A stretch of DNA of 55,729 bases from Treponema sp. (GTDB lineage Bacteria; Spirochaetota; Spirochaetia; Treponematales; Treponemataceae): assembly GCA_017961705.1 (NCBI GenBank), contig JAGCWT010000220.1, forward strand, positions 1-55,729, in the 5' to 3' direction. The position numbers and the translations under genes were made by a program. Under the pieces are notes generated by a model that saw nothing but the letters and a program-made list of their open reading frames with translations, had not been told where the DNA came from and ran no database searches. Position 1 is the first letter of the stretch. Each line of letters opens with the position of its first letter. Below, piece by piece: positions 51,490-55,729 of the stretch.

Positions 51490-51700
51490 AGCCAGGGAGG
51501 GCGGCTTAGCAGCATGCAAAATTGCGTAGCGATTCTGCAATCCATCAAAAAGCCTACGCCGCCGTGTAGGGGCGCGCAGCGTTGCCGCCAGGCAATGGAG
51601 CCGAAAGGCGGAACCCCGAAAGGGCGGTGACGAAAGGCATGTTCGGTCGAATTAGAGAAAAGGTGAAATGGTAGAGCGGTGGCAGGTACCGTCCAGAAAA
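51490..51700 (+). repeat. Dispersed structured repeat, family 1, copy 8 (long form)
   Basis: Two tandem half-elements: gccagggagggcggcttagc with a gcattgc-type hairpin, then cctacgccgccgtgtagggg, hairpins, aatggagccgaaaggcggaa and ccccgaaagggcggtgacg. Homology to 25365-25562 runs on through aaatggtagagc and ggtaccgtcc. It fills the gap between the tRNA and the promoter at 51718. Confidence 0.75.
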
Positions 51701-51717
51701 ATTTAAAAAAGCGTCAA

Positions 51718-51746
51718 TTGAAATTTAGGCGGAATGTTTGTATATT
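51718..51746 (+). promoter_or_regulatory. Promoter 6 bases from a start codon
   Basis: TTGAAA (51718-51723), 17-base spacer, TATATT (51741-51746), tttagc, then ATG 51753. Confidence 0.7.
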
Positions 51747-51752
51747 TTTAGC

Positions 51753-53042
51753 ATGGTTATTAGCGTTACTTTTTCTAAGCCGGCAGAAAATTGCGAGAAA
51801 GTTCTGGGAAAGAATTTTGTAAAAGTGCGGATTGTCCGAAATGCAGGGCTTTTGAATTCAGAGTCAAAAAAAGCAAGGCCACCTTACAGTGCGGAATTTT
51901 TTACCAAGACTCAGGCCTTTCAAAAATCAATGTCGGAAGAAGACGTGAATGCTTTTATAGATGACCATGCGGGAAAAACTTTTAAGAATGTTGTTCAAAA
52001 AACGGACAGCCAAGAGATATGCTATTTTTGCAACCGCCGCGGAGAAGTAAAAAAATCTGTACGGAATATTTCTGGCGGAATGAAAAACATTCAGTTTTCT
52101 GCGGAAGCCTCCGGCAACATTCCCGGGAACCGCAAAAAAAATTATATTCTAAAAGAAGGAAGCCCCATTCCTTTTTTGGTTCACCTTGGCGTTATGACAA
52201 AAGACGGTAACGTTGTTGCTTCCAAGTATGCAAAGTTCAGGCAGATAAACCGTTTTCTTGAATACGTGCGGGACATTATTCCAGAGGTAAAAAAACTTTA
52301 CGGCAAAGATTTTTCCAGAGAGCGTCCCTTGCGCATAGCGGATTTTGGCTGCGGAAAATCATACCTTACTTTTGCAGTTTATTACTATCTTTGGCAGATT
52401 GAAAATATTCCTGTTCAGATTACAGGTTTGGACTTAAAGGAAGACGTGATTGCTTATTGCCAAAAACTTTCTGATGAACTTAATTATGATTCACTTAAAT
52501 TTTTTGTGGGCAACATTGCGGATTTTTCTTACGAGAACAAGCCGGACATTATCATAACCCTTCATGCCTGTGACACAGCCACAGACTTTGCGCTAAACTT
52601 TGCGGTTAAGCAAAATGCACTTGCCATTCTTAGCGTGCCTTGCTGCCAGCACGAAATTAACTTGCAGCTGGAAAAAAACAAGTCGCTTGTTGAGTCTTCA
52701 AATCCATTTGCCTCGCTTGAACACTGGGGAATTTTCCGTGAGCGGTTTGCCGCACTTGCAACAGATGCAATACGCGCGGAGCTTTTGGAAGAGTCAGGCT
52801 ACAGCGTTCAGGTTTTGGAATTTATAGACATGGAGCATACACCAAAGAACATTCTGCTCCGCGCTGTCCGCAAACGGAATGCCGATGCTGCAAAAGACGG
52901 ATGTTTGCAAAGTGGCGGGCTTGAAGGTAATGCTGATGAAAGACAGATGAATGCCTCTGTTCAAAAAAGCAGGGAAAGGCTTAGTGCACTTCTTAAGACT
53001 CTTGGAGCTTCCCAAAGCCTGTGCGGATTGCTTGAAAGTTGA
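51753..53042 (+). CDS. SAM-dependent methyltransferase, MTase_32-like
   Basis: 429 residues from ATG 51753. The C-terminal half holds a class I methyltransferase core: LRIADFGCGKSYLTFAVYYYL (motif I), ITGLDLKED, and IITLHACDTATDFALNFAVK with a following SVPCCQHEI, which matches the methyltransferase family whose members carry a C-C-x-H motif after motif IV. The N-terminal 170 residues are a separate region including SQEICYFCNRRGEVKKS. Target unknown, possibly RNA. The promoter ends 6 bases before the ATG and there is no ribosome site. The end overlaps the convergent PHP-like gene by 50 bases. Confidence 0.83.
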   Translation: MVISVTFSKPAENCEKVLGKNFVKVRIVRNAGLLNSESKKARPPYSAEFFTKTQAFQKSMSEEDVNAFIDDHAGKTFKNVVQKTDSQEICYFCNRRGEVKKSVRNISGGMKNIQFSAEASGNIPGNRKKNYILKEGSPIPFLVHLGVMTKDGNVVASKYAKFRQINRFLEYVRDIIPEVKKLYGKDFSRERPLRIADFGCGKSYLTFAVYYYLWQIENIPVQITGLDLKEDVIAYCQKLSDELNYDSLKFFVGNIADFSYENKPDIIITLHACDTATDFALNFAVKQNALAILSVPCCQHEINLQLEKNKSLVESSNPFASLEHWGIFRERFAALATDAIRAELLEESGYSVQVLEFIDMEHTPKNILLRAVRKRNADAAKDGCLQSGGLEGNADERQMNASVQKSRERLSALLKTLGASQSLCGLLES

Positions 53043-53616
53043 TTGATTCATTGGCAGAAAAGAGACCGCAATCACCTATGTTAAAGTCAAGAAAATTTTT
53101 CTTTAGCTGAAAGATTTCTTCTATTGGCTGTCTGTATCTAGCAGGCAGGGCTTCATGTTCAAACACGAGGCCTCCCTTGCTTTCTACCTCTTCCTTAAGT
53201 TCATTAAAAGAAACAGGGGATGCAACTTGCAGGTATTTTTTTTCTACAGAAAGAATGCCGTCGTCTTCGTCAACGCAGTATTGGCGGGGGTCTTGCCCAT
53301 GCAAATCTTGGGGAAAATCAACAGGCAGCGTTCGGTACCACGCGTAGTTAAAATCCATTGCGGTGTTAAGGTTTGTAAAAAGGACAAGGGCTTTTTTGTC
53401 CTTGCACCATGCTTCCATTCCGTACAAGGCTAAGATTCCGTGCCGTTTGCAACAGATGGAAAATGCCGGCGCATTAAGGCAGGTGTTTACGTCCGTTATT
53501 GCGGCCAGCTGAATTTTCTCTTTGCAAAGGAATTCTGTAATCATGCGGGGAGTAAAAAGAGTCGGGCTTCCCTGCGTAATGCATGTTCGTATGGAAAGGA
53601 TTGCCTTACAAAACAT
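52993..53616 (-). CDS. PHP-like protein with lost metal-binding residues
   Basis: 207 residues that follow the fold pattern of PHP-domain phosphoesterases (MITEFLCKEKIQLAAITDVN, ICCKRHGILALYGMEAW). The usual DxHxH start is LSIRT and TDHN is TDVN, so the metal centre is probably lost; only GLVFEHEAL retains a histidine near an expected position. It may have a binding or structural role. Its ATG lies within the end of the HAD gene (11-base overlap). Confidence 0.65.
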   Translation of the reverse strand: MFCKAILSIRTCITQGSPTLFTPRMITEFLCKEKIQLAAITDVNTCLNAPAFSICCKRHGILALYGMEAWCKDKKALVLFTNLNTAMDFNYAWYRTLPVDFPQDLHGQDPRQYCVDEDDGILSVEKKYLQVASPVSFNELKEEVESKGGLVFEHEALPARYRQPIEEIFQLKKNFLDFNIGDCGLFSANESINFQAIRTGFGKLQES

Positions 53617-54427
53617 TTTTTTCTATGAACATTCCAACTCCGCTTGAATTGTTGTCATATTCGGTGGTAAAGTTGGCAATGCCCTTTATGTAGTCCAGTC
53701 CGTTTTTCATGCAGACTCCGTACTTGCAAAGGCGTATCATGCTTTCGTCGTTCATGCTGTCGCCAAACCCCATCGTTCTGTTCTTGTCCAGGCCAATGTG
53801 CTCAGCAAGCCAAGTGATGGCTTCTCCCTTTCCGCAGTTGGGTGGCAGCACTTCAAGAAAATATGGCTTGCTTGTAAAGACAACCGCCTTATCGCCAAAG
53901 TCGGCCTTGAGTTTTTTCTGCAAAATCTGAAGCTGGTCTGGGTCTCCAGGGATAAGCATTTTTGTAAAACCCTGCTTTAGGAAATTGTCATAGTCTTCTA
54001 TTTCCTTTCCCTTGAGTCCACAGAGTTTTACGTCTATGTTTGTCCATTCTGTTTCTTTTTGGTAGTAGATTGTGTCCGCAGTATAGACTTCGCTAAAGAG
54101 ACCCATCTTTTGAGCCTCTTCGTTTGCATGCTGAAGTATGTCGTAAGAAACTTTCTGGCAGTAGATTTGCTTTCTTTCGTGAAGGTCAAAGACGGAACAT
54201 CCGTTTATGGCAATGATGTAGCGTCCTGCCTGCAAACCGGCAATCTCCAAGCGGCGCACGTAGGGAAGAATTGCGTCTTCCGCGCGGCCTGAACAGAGAA
54301 CAACGTAAATGCCAAGCGATGCAGCACGTCTTAGCACTTCCACGTTTTTGTCGGAAATGTTGCGGTCTTTGTCCAAAAGAGTGTCGTCTAAATCCAGGGC
54401 TATAAGGCCTACGTCCAGCTTGCTCAT
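53606..54427 (-). CDS. HAD superfamily hydrolase, Cof type
   Basis: 273 residues from ATG 54427, which follows the ettA stop codon by 2 bases. Motif I ALDLDDTLLDKD, motif II CSGR, a lysine in KLKADFG, and motif IV GFGDSMNDESM are complete, with a large C2 cap in the middle, as in Cof/YbjI sugar-phosphate phosphatases. Substrate unknown. Confidence 0.92.
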   Translation of the reverse strand: MSKLDVGLIALDLDDTLLDKDRNISDKNVEVLRRAASLGIYVVLCSGRAEDAILPYVRRLEIAGLQAGRYIIAINGCSVFDLHERKQIYCQKVSYDILQHANEEAQKMGLFSEVYTADTIYYQKETEWTNIDVKLCGLKGKEIEDYDNFLKQGFTKMLIPGDPDQLQILQKKLKADFGDKAVVFTSKPYFLEVLPPNCGKGEAITWLAEHIGLDKNRTMGFGDSMNDESMIRLCKYGVCMKNGLDYIKGIANFTTEYDNNSSGVGMFIEKNVL

Positions 54428-54429
54428 AC

Positions 54430-55729
54430 TTAGCGCACCAACTTGCGGTAAACGGTCTTGTGAGGACGGTCTGCGTCTTCGCCAAGCTGCTGCCGTCTCC
54501 ATTCTGCGTATTCAGACCAGTTGCCCTCGTACCATTTGACTTCGCTGTTGTTTTCAAAGGCAAGGATATGGGTGCAAACTCTGTCCAAGAAATAGCGGTC
54601 GTGGCTGATTACAAGCACAACTCCTGCAAAGTCGTTTATGGCTTCTTCAAGGGAGCGCGTTGTTGTAATGTCCAAGTCGTTCGTGGGTTCGTCCAAAAGA
54701 AGAACGTTGCCTGCTTCCTTGAACATCATGCCCATGTTAAGGCGGTTCTTTTCTCCACCGGAAAGAACTTCCACTTTTTTGTTCTGCTCAGGTCCGTTAA
54801 AGTTGAACCAAGAACAGTAAGCGCGGCTGTTTACCTCGCGGACTGCACCGTTAACTGGGCGGCCCTTTTCGTCTACAGCACCAAGCTTTACCAAATCCAA
54901 ACCGTCGCTCAAAGTTTCCCAAACGGTCTTCTTTGGATCAAGCTTGCTCCTCATCTGGTCTACGTAAACAAGCTTAACTGTTTCGCCAACTTTTATGTTT
55001 CCAGAATCAGGCTTTTCCTCTCCAAGTGAACCGTCGGGAAGAAGAACCTTTTGTCCAGCGGCAGTTGCAAGCATCTTAAAGAGGGTTGTCTTACCAGCAC
55101 CGTTGGGGCCAACAATTCCAACCACTGCACCAGCCGGAATGTGGAAGTCCAGGTTTTCAAAAAGAACGCGGTCGTCAAATGACTTTGTAAGCTTTTCCGC
55201 ATCAATTACAACGTTACCAAGGCGGGGGCCTGCCGGAATAGAAATCTGGCTTTCCTTAAGCTTTACCCTCTGGCTTTCTTCTGCCAAGAGCTGCTCATAC
55301 TTTGTAATATGTTCCTTATGCTTTGCCTGCCTACCCTTTGCGCCTGCGTGAATCCACTCAAGCTCTTCTGCCATCTGCTTCTGGCGCACAGAGGCCTGCT
55401 TTTCTTCCAGGGCAAGACGCTTCTGCTTTGCATCCAACCATGCAGAATAATTTCCCTTGAATGGATAGCCTTCTCCCCTGTCCATTTCCAAAATCCAGCC
55501 AGCAACATTGTCCAAGAAGTAGCGGTCGTGGGTAATTGCAATGATTGTTCCCGGATAGTTCTGAAGGTGGCGTTCAAGCCAAGCAACAGTTTCTGCATCA
55601 AGGTGGTTGGTAGGTTCATCAAGAAGAAGAATGTCTGGCTGCTGCAAAAGAAGGCGGCACAAGGCAACGCGTCTGCGTTCACCTCCGGAAAGTACGTCTA
55701 CAATCTGATCCGGCGGAGGGCAGCGGAGG
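54430..55729 (-). CDS. ettA: ABC-F ATPase EttA, 5' part outside the window
   Basis: Energy-dependent translational throttle, a ribosome E-site ABC-F protein. The visible C-terminal 432 residues start inside the first ATPase ([26 protein letters not shown]), pass through the linker ([10 protein letters not shown]), and contain the complete second ATPase: [38 protein letters not shown]. The residues PPPDQIVDV at the window edge fit EttA. The gene continues past 55729, so the start is not seen. HAD and PHP-like genes follow in the same transcript. Confidence 0.93.
   Translation of the reverse strand, partial: LRCPPPDQIVDVLSGGERRRVALCRLLLQQPDILLLDEPTNHLDAETVAWLERHLQNYPGTIIAITHDRYFLDNVAGWILEMDRGEGYPFKGNYSAWLDAKQKRLALEEKQASVRQKQMAEELEWIHAGAKGRQAKHKEHITKYEQLLAEESQRVKLKESQISIPAGPRLGNVVIDAEKLTKSFDDRVLFENLDFHIPAGAVVGIVGPNGAGKTTLFKMLATAAGQKVLLPDGSLGEEKPDSGNIKVGETVKLVYVDQMRSKLDPKKTVWETLSDGLDLVKLGAVDEKGRPVNGAVREVNSRAYCSWFNFNGPEQNKKVEVLSGGEKNRLNMGMMFKEAGNVLLLDEPTNDLDITTTRSLEEAINDFAGVVLVISHDRYFLDRVCTHILAFENNSEVKWYEGNWSEYAEWRRQQLGEDADRPHKTVYRKLVR

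Noticed and set aside
1..55729. CRISPR array
   Set aside because: No series of regularly spaced identical repeats was seen; the repeats present are dispersed.

Overview
The window looks like a chromosome segment of a host-associated, fermentative spirochaete, most probably a Treponema relative (inference from gene content; no rRNA or marker tree is available here). Support: a bactofilin next to an M23 peptidase, YaaR plus a PSP1/RicT protein, type III glutamine synthetase, a bacterial acyl-ACP thioesterase, acetate kinase, an iron alcohol dehydrogenase and CstA, with no respiratory genes. Most genes have moderate GC. Two stretches (about 16.4-23.6 kb and 33.2-37.4 kb) are clearly AT-rich and look acquired.

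Layout. 0-2.5 kb: M23 peptidase (5' end disrupted or in another frame), bactofilin, YaaR, PSP1 protein. 2.7-4.5 kb: methyltransferase and an orphan ABC ATPase bracketed by two copies of a 170-180 bp structured repeat. 4.9-11.8 kb: surface beta-helix protein, acyl-ACP thioesterase, small lipoprotein, ArfB-type rescue factor, nitroreductase, large M16 lipoprotein protease. 11.9-16.1 kb: ketopantoate-reductase-like protein, YczE-like membrane protein, and glutamine synthetase III behind a long hairpin leader. 16.4-23.6 kb: AT-rich island with two unknown genes (one with paired CxxCG motifs), then a complete FokI-like type IIS restriction-modification system (fused double adenine methyltransferase plus nuclease) followed by a two-gene module whose sizes and topology recall lambda RexA/RexB. 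23.9-32.6 kb: acetate kinase, iron alcohol dehydrogenase, CstA, a BASS-family transporter and O-acetylhomoserine sulfhydrylase; the last has a leader ORF ending in four cysteine codons. 33.2-37.4 kb: array of small exported, membrane or immunity-like proteins, with toxin-tail-like fragments overlapping the starts of two paralogous genes. 37.6-46.5 kb: TraX-like protein, MATE exporter, several GNAT acetyltransferases, TfoX-N protein, WYL regulator, exonuclease III, histidine phosphatase, RsgA. 46.7-51.1 kb: hydrolase, DHH phosphoesterase, and an NAD salvage operon nrtR-pnuC-nadR with two matching operators over its promoter. 51.3-55.7 kb: initiator tRNA-Met, methyltransferase, a PHP-like protein lacking its metal histidines, a HAD phosphatase, and EttA cut by the window end.

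Intergenic DNA is unusually rich in structured repeats. One family occurs about nine times in both orientations; its two hairpins change sequence from copy to copy while keeping base pairing. Several genes have a good -35/-10 pair ending only 6-9 bases before the start codon, suggesting leaderless mRNAs.

The most interesting items are the poly-cysteine leader of the sulfhydrylase gene, the FokI-like system with two GGATG sites in its own promoter region, the attached RexAB-like pair, the covarying dispersed repeat, and the toxin-tail/immunity-like duplication.
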